From Nioella nitratireducens (GTDB taxonomy: Bacteria; Pseudomonadota; Alphaproteobacteria; Rhodobacterales; Rhodobacteraceae), in NCBI RefSeq assembly GCF_001879715.1, contig NZ_MNBW01000007.1:1-64000 (forward strand): DNA of 64,000 bases, written 5' to 3'. Shown here piece by piece: positions 1 to 8,761 of this stretch (position 1 is its first letter; each line of letters begins with the position of its first letter). Below the pieces are notes generated by a model. It had not been told where the DNA came from, did not search any database, and saw only the letters and a list, made by a program, of their open reading frames with translations. Made by a program: the position numbers and the translations under genes.

Positions 1-11
1 GCCCCCATAAC

Positions 12-1439
12 TCATTGAAATGACTCAGGCCACCACGTCAAAAAGCGAAAATCGCGCCTGATTTTGTCGAACTTGGGGTGCCCGGCAATGGTCAACGCCG
101 GGTAGGCGTGGCCATCCGGCGCTGCGCAGCCAAATGCCTCACAAAGCTTGGCACGCAGATCGACCGGCAAGGTGGCCGTCATCAGAATAGCGGATCCGTT
201 CATGCGCCGATGCAATCGCAGAAGGTGACACAGCTCTTGCGTCATATAGGGATCGCCCATCTCGTGAACCTCATCCACGATCAGGATCTTTCCCGACAGC
301 GCAAAGTGGCGCAGCATCGCGTGCCGGACAGGCAAGGCCGACAACAGCGCCTGATCTATGGTCCCCACTCCGACATTTGCCAACAGCGCACGGCGGCGAT
401 TATCTGCCAGCCATTCTGTGCAAGCCGGCATCGTTTTGCCCCTCGTGGCCTTTATCAGATCGCGAAACCGCGCTGACATCTCGGCACGCCCATGCGCCAA
501 CGCCAGGCTCGGGGCCGTGTCAAACAGACGCCCCGCAAGATCTGCGGCACGGTCGAACATCGCGTTTGCGGTGGCCATCGTCGGCAAGGCGAAGAACAAC
601 CCCTCCCCCAAACCGGCTTGCATCATCCGCTGCGCCAGTATCAGCGCGGCCTCTGTCTTGCCCGAGCCGGTTTCATCCTCGATCACAGCGAGAACAGGGC
701 CGTCAGGAAGGTCGATGGTCTGGGCGGTGGCCTGCATCGGACGTAGGGTCCAGCCTTGGGGCATCAACGGCGCGCTCGATACCTGCGGAACATCCAGACC
801 TGCAAGGTGCACCGCCTCCCTGGCAAGCGCACGGGCCCGATCCAGATACTTGGCCAGGTCCATCGCCTCCGCGACCGGCGGAAAGAAATCGGGATTCGAT
901 GCCACCCAATCCGCGACCGCAATCAACCCAGGAAGCCACCAAGTCTGCGCCGGGGTTTCCTGCCAAGGCAGGTCATAGCGAGCATCCGGCCAAATCTTGA
1001 AAATCTCTGCAAGGGCATTGCGGGCATCCCCTTCAGCCTCCTGGCCGGCCGCAGCGATCATGGGCTCGAAATTTTCCTGCACGGGCGGCAGGCCATGATG
1101 GCCCGCTATTGCGGCATAGAAATCCAGTCGATCAAAGCGATCATCGGCGATCGCGCCCAGATCCACATCGAAGCGCCGCAACCAGGCCTCGGTGACTTCC
1201 CAATGCCGCCCCTTTGTCTGCGCTGTGCCGTCGCGCAGCATTCCACGAAAACTGGCGCTGATTTTTCCAAGATCGTGCAATGCCGCAGCCAGCGCGTAGA
1301 AGGCCTTTCGGCACGGCGGAATATTCATTCGCTCGACAAGGCATTCCGCAACTGTGCCAACGTCGATCATGTGATAGAGCGCAGGGTGTTCGACCCCTTC
1401 GTCGGAGGTGGATTTCGCAGGCCAGTCAAGAATTGCCAT
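12..1439 (-). CDS. cas3: CRISPR-associated helicase/nuclease Cas3 (type I-E-like), C-terminally cut short
   Basis: Cas3 is the nuclease-helicase that degrades DNA bound by Cascade. The N-terminal HD nuclease is visible: ALHDLGK (His55-Asp56), AGHHG (113-116) and VADW (Asp177). The first RecA-like domain follows: TGSGKTE (257-263), a DEVH box (389-392) and TATLP (421-425). The wording around these motifs (FFALPTMATANAMFDR, GTIDQALLSALP) resembles type I-E Cas3. I chose the ATG at 1439 because GGAGGGATAGG lies directly upstream; an ATG 36 bases further out has no comparable site. The frame stops at 475 aa, whereas Cas3 is usually about 800-900 aa, so helicase motifs IV-VI are missing. An ATG overlaps the stop (ATGA), so the rest could be a separate ORF, or the gene is frameshifted; the window ends here. 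The remaining cas genes would lie to the left. Confidence 0.85.
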   Translation of the reverse strand: MAILDWPAKSTSDEGVEHPALYHMIDVGTVAECLVERMNIPPCRKAFYALAAALHDLGKISASFRGMLRDGTAQTKGRHWEVTEAWLRRFDVDLGAIADDRFDRLDFYAAIAGHHGLPPVQENFEPMIAAAGQEAEGDARNALAEIFKIWPDARYDLPWQETPAQTWWLPGLIAVADWVASNPDFFPPVAEAMDLAKYLDRARALAREAVHLAGLDVPQVSSAPLMPQGWTLRPMQATAQTIDLPDGPVLAVIEDETGSGKTEAALILAQRMMQAGLGEGLFFALPTMATANAMFDRAADLAGRLFDTAPSLALAHGRAEMSARFRDLIKATRGKTMPACTEWLADNRRRALLANVGVGTIDQALLSALPVRHAMLRHFALSGKILIVDEVHEMGDPYMTQELCHLLRLHRRMNGSAILMTATLPVDLRAKLCEAFGCAAPDGHAYPALTIAGHPKFDKIRRDFRFLTWWPESFQ

Positions 1440-1873
1440 CCTATCCCTCCGATAAGGCGGGGTCACATTGCTCAATCAACTCTTCTGAGGTTTGCGCCTC
1501 CACTTTTTTCAGTCAAGAGATAGTGCCATGATGCCCTTGCCGAACCGGTGCAGCTCGGACCTTGGCATTTCACTCAAGATGATGGTTTTCTTCTCCGCCT
1601 CCTTGGCTCGAAATGTCATTTAATCTGTGCTCCCAGGTTCATTGAACCTTTGCCGGCATCACCAGATTTTCCGGATGGCAAAAACACTTCAGGCAATCAG
1701 GGATCCCTTGGCCGAATTAGAACAGCTTGGCGGCCGGGGCTGAACTTCGCGAGGTGGGAAGAGGCAGCAGAACATGGGGCCTTGATCCATGCTTCCCAAT
1801 TCAACGGCTCTTCATCTGCCCGTCGACCATAACACGCTTGCCTAACACCGCCTATCCGGCAAGCATGATCCTT
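1440..1873. other. Intergenic region between cas3 and the HNH gene
   Basis: This 434-bp stretch separates two divergent genes and should contain both promoters. Frames that cross it carry no recognisable domain. No CRISPR repeats, tRNA or clear hairpin terminator is visible. The minus strand has TTGACT near 1520 as a possible -35 for cas3, but no convincing -10 follows it. Confidence 0.4.
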
Positions 1874-2773
1874 ATGGCATTCGGCGTCTTCCTCCACCGA
1901 ACGGATTCGATCTACGACGACGTTCCGTCGGAGCGTTACCAGTTTACAAAGCAGTATCTTACGCGAGCCCAACAGTGTGAGGGTGACTGGATCGTCTATC
2001 TGGAACCCAGCAAGATCCGGCACACGAAAGGCTATTTCGCCGTCGCCAAGTTGCAGGGGATCATCCCGGATCCACGTAAGCCGGACATGTTTCTCGCGAT
2101 CATTGCACCCGGCACATACTTGGACTTTGGCGACCCGGTTCCCTTCCGAGAGGAGAACACCATCTTCGAACAGGGGTTGCTGAACGATATCGGCAAATTG
2201 TCCGGACGGGCTCAAGCCGCCGTGCGCACGCTTGCTGCCACAGACTTCGCTCGGATCGTCGAACGCGGCCTGGGGCGAGACGAAAGCATACTACCCCGGG
2301 TGGATCCGCCCCCTGCACCGCAAGGCTTCGAAGAGGGTCAAGGGTCATTTCAGCACGTTTCACCTCGAGAGCGTGTCGTGCAGCTGACCAATAGGGCGAT
2401 TCGAGATCGGAATTTTCGAAAAACCGTCCTGCGCGCCTATGACGACCGCTGCGCGATCACAGGGATGCGTCTGGTCAACGGCGGCGGGCGGGCAGAGGTC
2501 GAGGCCGCGCATATCAGGCCCGTAGAGCATGATGGGCCCGATATCGTCAGCAACGGCCTCGCCCTCTCCGGGACCGCGCACTGGATGTTCGACCGGGGTT
2601 TGGTGGCCCTGCGCGATGACCTGGCGGTTATGGTCTCCCGTCAGGCCAACGACCCCGAGTCCATTCGCTCGATCGTCAATCCGACCGGAAAGTTGATTGC
2701 ACCGGGCCGTCTGTCAGAACGTCCGCGACCTGAATTTGTGCAGTGGCATCGGGAGAACTGCTTCAAGCACTGA
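1874..2773 (+). CDS. HNH endonuclease family protein
   Basis: The C-terminal third carries an HNH nuclease domain of the HNH_2 type found in putative restriction endonucleases: CAITGM, then EAAHIRPV (His213), SNGLAL (Asn227) and HWMFDRGL (His236). The N-terminal part (about residues 1-150) begins MAFGVFLHRTDSIYDD and includes GDWIVYLEPSK and PGTYLDFGDPVPF, a region I recall as conserved in this family but cannot name. I chose ATG 1874 because homologues, as far as I remember, begin MAFGVF; ATG 1865 is an equally plausible start, and neither has a good ribosome site. The length of 299 aa suits the family. It lies divergently from cas3, so a defence role is possible, but the target is unknown. 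Confidence 0.8.
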   Translation: MAFGVFLHRTDSIYDDVPSERYQFTKQYLTRAQQCEGDWIVYLEPSKIRHTKGYFAVAKLQGIIPDPRKPDMFLAIIAPGTYLDFGDPVPFREENTIFEQGLLNDIGKLSGRAQAAVRTLAATDFARIVERGLGRDESILPRVDPPPAPQGFEEGQGSFQHVSPRERVVQLTNRAIRDRNFRKTVLRAYDDRCAITGMRLVNGGGRAEVEAAHIRPVEHDGPDIVSNGLALSGTAHWMFDRGLVALRDDLAVMVSRQANDPESIRSIVNPTGKLIAPGRLSERPRPEFVQWHRENCFKH

Positions 2774-3088
2774 ACGCGGGAACGAAACTCCAAACTGCGG
2801 ATTAGTGTCTTTATTTTGAAACGACCTTCCAGTGGACTTTGCGACGGCACAGTTACCGATCGTTTTCTGATTTCAGGATCTCGCCGCAAAAGAGAGCACT
2901 CACTTTCACCGCCCCGACCAACGTCGGCAGACATGTCCGAGCACCCCATCAGTCGCATCAATCATGTGAGGTAATATTTTATTGACAGAATCATATACAA
3001 TCACTCACATCATGGATGCTTCAGAAGGAAACCACGCCATAAGGCCCCCGAAGCCATGCGAAAGAACCGCAATCCCAGGGAGACTGAC
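2774..3088. promoter_or_regulatory. Intergenic control region upstream of the Ehu-like operon
   Basis: This 315-bp AT-richer stretch precedes the operon. TTGACA at 2982-2987 is a consensus -35, but no good -10 sits 16-18 bases downstream. The adjoining TCATATACAAT (2991-3001) resembles half of the palindromic sites bound by GntR/FCD regulators (general form TNGTATACNA), which fits the gntR gene at 6178 being local. The overlap of box and hexamer would suit repression. This is inference from pattern only. Confidence 0.3.
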
Positions 3089-3949
3089 ATGAACCAGCAC
3101 ACGAAACCGCTCACCCAAGCCACACGAGGCCTTGCGATCGCTTTGACAAGCCTGCTTCTGGCGCCGGGTGTTGGCGCGCAAACGTTAAACGACACCGCTG
3201 ATGCCGACGGTGTCCGCGTGGCCTTTTTCAATTATGCTCCGTTCGCATATGTTGCGGATGACGGCAGCGTTATCGGCACCGATGTCGAAATTCTCGAAGC
3301 TGTCCTGGGCCAGATGGGAATCGAGTTGGCCAGCGCAGTGGCAACCGATTGGGGCGCGTTGATCCCCGGGCTTCAGGCCGGGCGTTATGACGTCGTCGCG
3401 GCAGGCATGTTCGTGACGCCTTCGCGCTGTGCAGAAGTCGCGTTCTCCGAGCCGACCTTCGGCATCCGCGCGACGCTGGTCGTTCCCGCCGGAAACCCAA
3501 GCGAGATCACGCTTTACGAAGACATCCTCGAACAGGGGGCCACGCTGGCTGCCGTCTCGGGAACCGCGCAGGTGGCTGCAGCGCTTGAGCTAGGCATCGC
3601 GCGCGACAACATCCAAGAATATCCCGATGCACCTACGGCCCTGGCCGCCGTGCGGGCCGGGCGGGCCGATGCCTTCGGCGTCGATGCCCCAAGTGCCCGC
3701 CAGATCATCGCCAACCAGCCCGGCGACGATTTCGAAATGGTCGAGCCCTTCGCCGAGATTGGCGGGCAATCGGCGGTTGACCATGGGGCCTTCGCCTTCC
3801 GGCAAGAAGACCAGGCCTTTGTCGACAGATTCAATGCGATCATGCAGGAATTCATCGGTGGTGCAGACTATGTTTCCATCAACGAGGCCCACGGCATGAC
3901 CGCCGACGAGGCCCCTGTGCTCAGCGTTTCGGATCTCTGCGGCGCGTAA
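3089..3949 (+). CDS. ABC transporter substrate-binding protein, EhuB-like (polar amino acid/ectoine family)
   Basis: This is the periplasmic receptor of an amino-acid-type ABC importer. A signal peptide covers about residues 1-31 (basic start, hydrophobic ALTSLLLAPGVGA, cleavage near AQ). The mature part follows the SBP_bac_3 fold: RVAFFNYAPFAYVADDGSV, then WGALIPGLQAGRYDVVAAGM and TPSRCAEVAFSEPTFGI. The last two runs closely follow my memory of the ectoine-binding protein EhuB. The residue after the first Asn (NYAPF) is Tyr where I recall Glu in EhuB, so the ligand may differ. The start at 3089 follows AGGGAGACTGAC; an ATG at 3056 lacks such a site. It is first in an operon of eight genes, followed by two permeases and the ATPase. 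Confidence 0.88.
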   Translation: MNQHTKPLTQATRGLAIALTSLLLAPGVGAQTLNDTADADGVRVAFFNYAPFAYVADDGSVIGTDVEILEAVLGQMGIELASAVATDWGALIPGLQAGRYDVVAAGMFVTPSRCAEVAFSEPTFGIRATLVVPAGNPSEITLYEDILEQGATLAAVSGTAQVAAALELGIARDNIQEYPDAPTALAAVRAGRADAFGVDAPSARQIIANQPGDDFEMVEPFAEIGGQSAVDHGAFAFRQEDQAFVDRFNAIMQEFIGGADYVSINEAHGMTADEAPVLSVSDLCGA

Positions 3950-4012
3950 TGTTGGCCCCCGGTCGTGCTGCAATCGAGTGGCCGGGGGCAATCTCTTGAC
4001 GCAAGGCCTCAA

Positions 4013-4732
4013 ATGTCCCGCAGTCCGATCGCCATCCTCGTCCCGCTTGCATTTCTGGCAGGACTCTATTTTGCAGTCTTCTCGTCGGTCGCGCAGTTCC
4101 TTCCCGCACTGCTGAACGGGTTGACGGTGACGGTTTCTGTGGCAGTGCCTTCGATTCTTCTAGCTTATGCGATCTCGCTCCTTGCCGGGCTGGGCCGTCT
4201 GTCTTCTATCGCACCGCTGCGTTGGGTCTCCGTCGTATATATCGAAGTGTTCCGCGGCGTGAGCCTACTGGTCGTCCTGTTCTGGCTCTACTTCGTGCTA
4301 CCCGAATTCGGCCTCACCCTATCGGCGTATACCGCTGCGCTTTTGGGTGTCAGCCTGAATGCCGGGGCCTATGGTGCGGAAATTGTGCGTGGCGCGGTGC
4401 GGGCAGAGCCCAAGGGGCAATATGAGGCTTGTGTGACGCTGAATATGCCACCCTTGCGCAAATACGCCCGCATCATCCTGCCGCAAGCTTTGGTGATCGC
4501 GATTCCGGCAATGACAAACATGACGATCGAGCTGCTCAAGGGAACCGCACTGGTTTCGGCGGTAACTTTGGTTGACCTGACCGCCGCCGGGGTGCGGCAA
4601 AACCAGCTGACCTATCGCACTGTCGAGATCTTTTCGGTTCTTGCGCTGATCTACTTCTGCCTTGCGCAGATAGTGCGTTTTTCCGGTGCACGGCTGGAAC
4701 ATGTCTTCAACCGACACCTGGGGGAGCGGTGA
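4013..4732 (+). CDS. ABC transporter permease, EhuC-like
   Basis: This inner-membrane subunit of 239 aa belongs to the HisM/GlnP permease family. It has several hydrophobic segments and the cytoplasmic EAA loop that docks the ATPase (YEACVTLNMPPLRKYARIILPQA, with the family G replaced by N). IEVFRGVSLLVVLFWLYF and GAYGAEIVRGAVRAEPKGQ match what I remember of EhuC. I chose ATG 4013 over an ATG at 3965 because the latter adds a hydrophilic tail absent from the family. The stop overlaps the next start (TGATG), suggesting translational coupling. It is expected to pair with the following permease as a heterodimer. Confidence 0.87.
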   Translation: MSRSPIAILVPLAFLAGLYFAVFSSVAQFLPALLNGLTVTVSVAVPSILLAYAISLLAGLGRLSSIAPLRWVSVVYIEVFRGVSLLVVLFWLYFVLPEFGLTLSAYTAALLGVSLNAGAYGAEIVRGAVRAEPKGQYEACVTLNMPPLRKYARIILPQALVIAIPAMTNMTIELLKGTALVSAVTLVDLTAAGVRQNQLTYRTVEIFSVLALIYFCLAQIVRFSGARLEHVFNRHLGER

Positions 4733-5403
4733 TGGACTGGCGTTGGGATTTCACCTTTGAAACCGTCTTGCCGCGCATCTTGCCGGGGCTCTGGGTCACG
4801 GTCGAGGTCACCTTTCTGTCCTTCGCACTGTCGCTGGTGCTGGGATTGTTCTTGATGATCGCGCGACGCTCAACGATCAGGCCACTTTCCGTCGCAGCGG
4901 GTGAGTTCATCGAGTTCATGCGCGGCATGCCATTGGTCGTGGTGATCTTTTTCCTGTTCTTCCTGTTGCCTGAAATCGGAATCTTCCTGGCCCCATTCTG
5001 GACAGGTGTTCTGGCCATGGGGATCTACAACGCCGCCCCAGTGGCTGAGATTCTGCGTGGAGGCTTGCAAGCCGTGCCAAAGGGGCAGTGGGAAGCCGCT
5101 CATGTGCTGAATTACTCGACCTACCGCACTTGGCGGCAGGTGATCCTGCCACAGGCGGTCAAGCCGGTCGTTCCGGGGCTGGGAAACCTTCTGATCCTGG
5201 CATTCAAGGAAACGCCGCTTCTGTCTTTCGTCGCCGTGCCCGAAATGCTGGATGCCGCGCGGCGCATCGCATCAGAAACCTATCGCTTTACAGAGCCGCT
5301 GACGGTGGTGGGGATTCTGTTCCTAATCCTCAGCCTGTTTTCAGCCGTTCTGATCCGCCTCGTCGAGCGGCACTTGCTCACGGAGACCCGCCATGGCAAA
5401 TGA
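4732..5403 (+). CDS. ABC transporter permease, EhuD-like
   Basis: This is the second permease of the importer, 223 aa, of the same HisM/GlnP family. The family motifs are present: TVEVTFLSFALSLVLGL near the N-terminus, IEFMRGMPLVVVIFFLFFLLP, and the EAA loop WEAAHVLNYSTYRTWRQVILPQA. The ATG at 4732 shares its A with the upstream stop and sits five bases after GGGGAG; a GTG at 4729 is possible. The gene overlaps the ATPase gene by 11 bases. Together these point to one co-translated transporter unit. Confidence 0.87.
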   Translation: MDWRWDFTFETVLPRILPGLWVTVEVTFLSFALSLVLGLFLMIARRSTIRPLSVAAGEFIEFMRGMPLVVVIFFLFFLLPEIGIFLAPFWTGVLAMGIYNAAPVAEILRGGLQAVPKGQWEAAHVLNYSTYRTWRQVILPQAVKPVVPGLGNLLILAFKETPLLSFVAVPEMLDAARRIASETYRFTEPLTVVGILFLILSLFSAVLIRLVERHLLTETRHGK

Positions 5404-6169
5404 GAAGATCCGCTTTGAAGGCGTCACCAAGCGGTTTGGCGCGCTGACCGTTCTGGACAAGCTGGACCTGTCGATAAACGACGGCGAGGTGGTGACGATC
5501 ATCGGCCCATCCGGGTCGGGCAAGACCACAGTGCTTCGCTGCCTGATGACACTGGAAAGCATCGAGGACGGGCTTATCCGCATCGACGGTGAACCCCTGA
5601 ACAAGATGGAGAGCGAAGGCAGGCTAGTCCCTGCCTCAAATGCGCATCTTCGCCGGATGCGTCTCAAACTGGGCATGGTGTTCCAGAGCTTCAATTTGTT
5701 CCCGCACCTAACCGTCCTGCAAAACTGCGTGGAACCTCCGATATTTGCCCTCGGGGTTACGCGTGACGAGGCGCGCAGCCGGGCGCAGGAGCTTCTGGAC
5801 ATGGTCGGCATGGGCGACAAGCAGGCGCACTACCCGGCGCAACTATCGGGCGGTCAACAGCAACGTGTCGCCATCGCCCGGACCCTGGCGATGCAGCCCG
5901 AGATTCTCGTGTTCGACGAACCCACATCGGCGCTCGATCCCGAAACCATCGAAGAAGTCACTTCGGTGATCCGCTCGCTGGCGGTCAAGCACAGCTACAC
6001 GATGCTGATGGTTACGCATCAGATCGCTTTTGCTCACGACATTTCCGATCGCATCTGCTTTTTCGACAAGGGCCGGATCGTTGAACAGGGCCCGCCTGCG
6101 GCGGTCATCGACGCGCCGACCGAAGCCCGCACCCAGCAATTCCTGCGCAAAGTCGCGCAGGCACGATAG
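5393..6169 (+). CDS. Amino-acid-type ABC transporter ATP-binding protein, EhuA-like
   Basis: This is the 258-aa cytoplasmic ATPase that powers the EhuBCD-like importer. All nucleotide-binding motifs are intact: Walker A GPSGSGKT (38-45), Q-loop VFQSFNLFPH (97-106), signature LSGGQ (151-155), Walker B ILVFDEP (Asp175-Glu176) and switch His209 in VTHQ. The insertion around residues 70-85 before the Q-loop is typical of the HisP/EhuA class. The start overlaps the permease gene. The regulator gene begins only eight bases after the stop. Confidence 0.9.
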   Translation: MANEKIRFEGVTKRFGALTVLDKLDLSINDGEVVTIIGPSGSGKTTVLRCLMTLESIEDGLIRIDGEPLNKMESEGRLVPASNAHLRRMRLKLGMVFQSFNLFPHLTVLQNCVEPPIFALGVTRDEARSRAQELLDMVGMGDKQAHYPAQLSGGQQQRVAIARTLAMQPEILVFDEPTSALDPETIEEVTSVIRSLAVKHSYTMLMVTHQIAFAHDISDRICFFDKGRIVEQGPPAAVIDAPTEARTQQFLRKVAQAR

Positions 6170-6177
6170 GACTGACC

Positions 6178-6909
6178 ATGACTGACTCGCTGATACTACC
6201 GAAATCGGAAATCGCCTATCTGAGGGTCAAGCAGGATATCCTCAATGGGCGCCTGTCCGATGACGTCCCCCTGCGCATCGAGGCCTTGAAATCGAACTAT
6301 GACGTCGGAATCACGCCGATCCGCGAGGCGCTGGCGCGCCTTGAGGCTGAGGGTTTCGTAAAACTGCACCACAATCGCGGCTATTACACGACCCCGCTGA
6401 GCGCCGAGGACTTCGAGGATCTCGTGTTCTCTCGGGCGGTTGTGGAAGCCGACTTGCTCAAGCGTGCCATCGAGCGTGGAGACGAGGAATGGGAAGTGGG
6501 TCTTCTTGCAGCACATCGCAGGTTGGCAAACTGCAAATTGAACCTGCACGATCCGGACTTGACCGATCTCGAACGATGGGAAGAACGGCACATAGAGTTT
6601 CATATGGCCTTGGTAAGCGCTGCCGGGGCCAGGCATCTCCTGACCTTCTACCGCGGCATCTACGACCACTTCCGGCGCCACCAGAAAGCCTTCGTCCTGC
6701 TTCCGTCAGTTAACCGGGTCGGGCAGGGCGACGAAGAGGCGCTGCTCGCAATCGATGAATTGGCACAGCGCATTTCGATTGAGGAACACACCGGCCTGAT
6801 GGATGCCGCGCTGTCCCGCGATGTCGAACTTGCCGTGCGTCTGATCCGGGAACACTCCAGCCTGACCCCATCAAAGATCGGGGTGCCCTATTTCGTAGGA
6901 TCACAATAA
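6178..6909 (+). CDS. GntR-family transcriptional regulator with FCD domain
   Basis: This 243-aa protein has an N-terminal winged helix (about 10-75; YLRVKQDILNGRL and VGITPIREALARLEAEGFV are typical) and a C-terminal all-helical FCD ligand domain (about 80-215). FCD regulators bind small acids or amino acids and usually repress catabolic genes. Sitting between the transporter and the enzymes in the same operon, it is probably the local, autoregulated control protein, with its site perhaps near 2990-3001. Its stop overlaps the next start (TAATG). Confidence 0.88.
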   Translation: MTDSLILPKSEIAYLRVKQDILNGRLSDDVPLRIEALKSNYDVGITPIREALARLEAEGFVKLHHNRGYYTTPLSAEDFEDLVFSRAVVEADLLKRAIERGDEEWEVGLLAAHRRLANCKLNLHDPDLTDLERWEERHIEFHMALVSAAGARHLLTFYRGIYDHFRRHQKAFVLLPSVNRVGQGDEEALLAIDELAQRISIEEHTGLMDAALSRDVELAVRLIREHSSLTPSKIGVPYFVGSQ

Positions 6910-7892
6910 TGCACGGGCAGGACTTGCAAGCGCCCGTGCGTATCCCTGATCTCGGCGAGATCACCGAAGCGGCACGTCGGATCGCACCCCATTTGGATGA
7001 AAGCCCGGTTTTCGAATTGCCGCTTGGCTTGCCGGGTAAAAGGATCTTCATCAAGGATGAGGGGCGCAACCGGGCCGGTGCATTCAAGTTGCGTGGCGCG
7101 TTGAACGCTGTTTTGTCTTGCCCGCACGAGCGGATCGCGGAGGGCGTCTGCACCGTCAGTTCCGGCAACATGGCCTATGCCGTGGCGGTGGCCGCGCGCA
7201 TCGCCGGGGTGCCGATGGCGGCCTACATGTATGCCCATGCGCCCCACTCCAAGATGGAGGGCGTGCGCGAAAATGGTGGCGAGGTTCGCATTGTCAGCGA
7301 CGAGGTCTACTGGTCCTACGCCCTTGGCCAGTCCGCGCCAGAAACGGAATGGGCCTATATTTACCCGGTCACCGATCAGGCCGTGATCACTGGCCATGCC
7401 TCAATCGGGCTGGAAATCGCGCAGCAAGTGCCGGATGCGGACGTGGTGTTGACACCATACGGCGCGGGTGGGTTGACCACTGGCACGGCCAGCGCCCTGC
7501 ACCGGCTTGGGCACACGGCTGAAGTCGTCGCGGTTGAGGCCGAGGTCGCGACGCCAGTCGCCGCAGCGCTCGCCGCCGGGCATCCCGTGACCGTTGAAAT
7601 GCAGCGCTCTTTCGTCAAGGCCATCGGAGCCCCGACAGTCATTGACGGTGTGTGGAGTGCGACCAGGCAATTGGTGCGGCGCAGTTCAGTGGTCACGCTT
7701 GAACAGACCGTCGCCGCGATGCGCCTTCTGTATGACGAGGCCAAGATCGTGACGGAAGGGGCTTCCGCCACCGCGCTGGCCGCAGCCATCCATGACCCGG
7801 CACTGACCGGCACGATCGTGTGCGTTCTCAGCGGCCACAACATCGACGCAGCAGACTATGCGACCGTTCTGCAAGGGGGGATTCCGCAATGA
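6909..7892 (+). CDS. PLP-dependent enzyme, serine/threonine dehydratase fold (EutB-like)
   Basis: This 327-aa protein has fold type II PLP architecture. The likely Schiff-base lysine is Lys60 in GAFKLRGA, the substrate-binding Ser-Gly-Asn is SSGNM (85-89), and the phosphate-binding loop is YGAGGL (184-189). The length matches IlvA-like catabolic dehydratases and EutB, which removes the hydroxyl group in hydroxyectoine breakdown. It diverges at several usually strict points (SGNMAY instead of SGNHAQ; TGHASIG instead of AGQGTIG), so the substrate may not be threonine or serine. A lyase or ammonia-lyase reaction on the imported compound is the likely role. It is co-translated with its neighbours (TAATG upstream, ATGA downstream). 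Confidence 0.8.
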   Translation: MHGQDLQAPVRIPDLGEITEAARRIAPHLDESPVFELPLGLPGKRIFIKDEGRNRAGAFKLRGALNAVLSCPHERIAEGVCTVSSGNMAYAVAVAARIAGVPMAAYMYAHAPHSKMEGVRENGGEVRIVSDEVYWSYALGQSAPETEWAYIYPVTDQAVITGHASIGLEIAQQVPDADVVLTPYGAGGLTTGTASALHRLGHTAEVVAVEAEVATPVAAALAAGHPVTVEMQRSFVKAIGAPTVIDGVWSATRQLVRRSSVVTLEQTVAAMRLLYDEAKIVTEGASATALAAAIHDPALTGTIVCVLSGHNIDAADYATVLQGGIPQ

Positions 7893-8752
7893 CCGAACCG
7901 CAAAACGACATTCCGGACGGGCGTTTCCTTTATGATCCATCTTTGGTCGGAAAAGTCGCCCTCATAAGTGGCGGAATGGGCGGTGTCGGGCGCGAGACCG
8001 TCAAGGCGATGGTGGCGCATGGCCTTCGCGTGATCCTGACCTACGCCGACGGGTTCGAAGATCCGGATAAGGCCACTGCATTTGCCAACAGCCTGAACGG
8101 GGAAGTGCACGCCATCGGCCTTAACCTGATGGATCGTTCCTCAATAGAGCGCTGCATGGATCAGGCATTCGAGACTTTTGGCCGCGTCGATATCCTCGTC
8201 AACAACGCTGCCGTCGGCTCAGCCACCGTCACGCCCTATGGCAAGACATTGGGCGAACAGGACCGGGCCATGCTGCTGATCAATGCCGACGGCACGCTTG
8301 CAATGGTGCAGGCCTTCCTGGCGCAGCGCGCGGCGCGCGAGATCGACGAAATGGCCAAGATCATCAACCTCAGCTCTGTAGGTGGCGGCACCACACAGAT
8401 TCCCGGCTTTCGCCTATCTGACGGCATGAGCAAATCCGCCATCGCCTTCCTGACCCGCGCCCTTGCGGCAGAACATGTGCATGACGGGGTCGATGTCTTT
8501 GCCGTCAGCCCCGGCGCGATCAATACCCGGATGTTGCAGGCAAGCACCCTTGACAGCATGAGCGAAGCAGAGCGCGGCGCCTATATCGCGCGACTGCCAA
8601 AGGGCCGCTTGATCGAGCCTTCCGAAATTGCTGCGATCATCCTGTTCCTGGCGTCGCATTTTTCCTCGCCATTGCATGGAAGCGTGATCGACGCCTCCAT
8701 GGGGTTGGGGGTTCGGCCCGGGCTGGCCTCGGAACCGGCCCCGGCTGCGTGA
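7889..8752 (+). CDS. SDR-family oxidoreductase lacking the catalytic tyrosine
   Basis: This 287-aa Rossmann protein has the SDR cofactor motif SGGMGGVG (27-34), the NNAA motif (106-109) and the catalytic serine region INLSS (159-163). At the active site the expected YxxxK reads D-G-M-S-K, so Asp178 replaces the Tyr while Lys182 remains. The C-terminal PGAINT and the SSPLHGSVIDASMGLG end are normal for the family. The start at 7889 overlaps the upstream stop (ATGA). Because Tyr is the usual acid/base, the enzyme may be non-redox, use another residue, or be non-catalytic; its step in the pathway is unknown. Confidence 0.82.
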   Translation: MTEPQNDIPDGRFLYDPSLVGKVALISGGMGGVGRETVKAMVAHGLRVILTYADGFEDPDKATAFANSLNGEVHAIGLNLMDRSSIERCMDQAFETFGRVDILVNNAAVGSATVTPYGKTLGEQDRAMLLINADGTLAMVQAFLAQRAAREIDEMAKIINLSSVGGGTTQIPGFRLSDGMSKSAIAFLTRALAAEHVHDGVDVFAVSPGAINTRMLQASTLDSMSEAERGAYIARLPKGRLIEPSEIAAIILFLASHFSSPLHGSVIDASMGLGVRPGLASEPAPAA

Positions 8753-8761
8753 GGTGGCGTG

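Noticed and set aside
1-3000. CRISPR array beside cas3
   Set aside because: No regularly spaced repeats of 25-37 bp are visible; an array, if any, lies outside the window.
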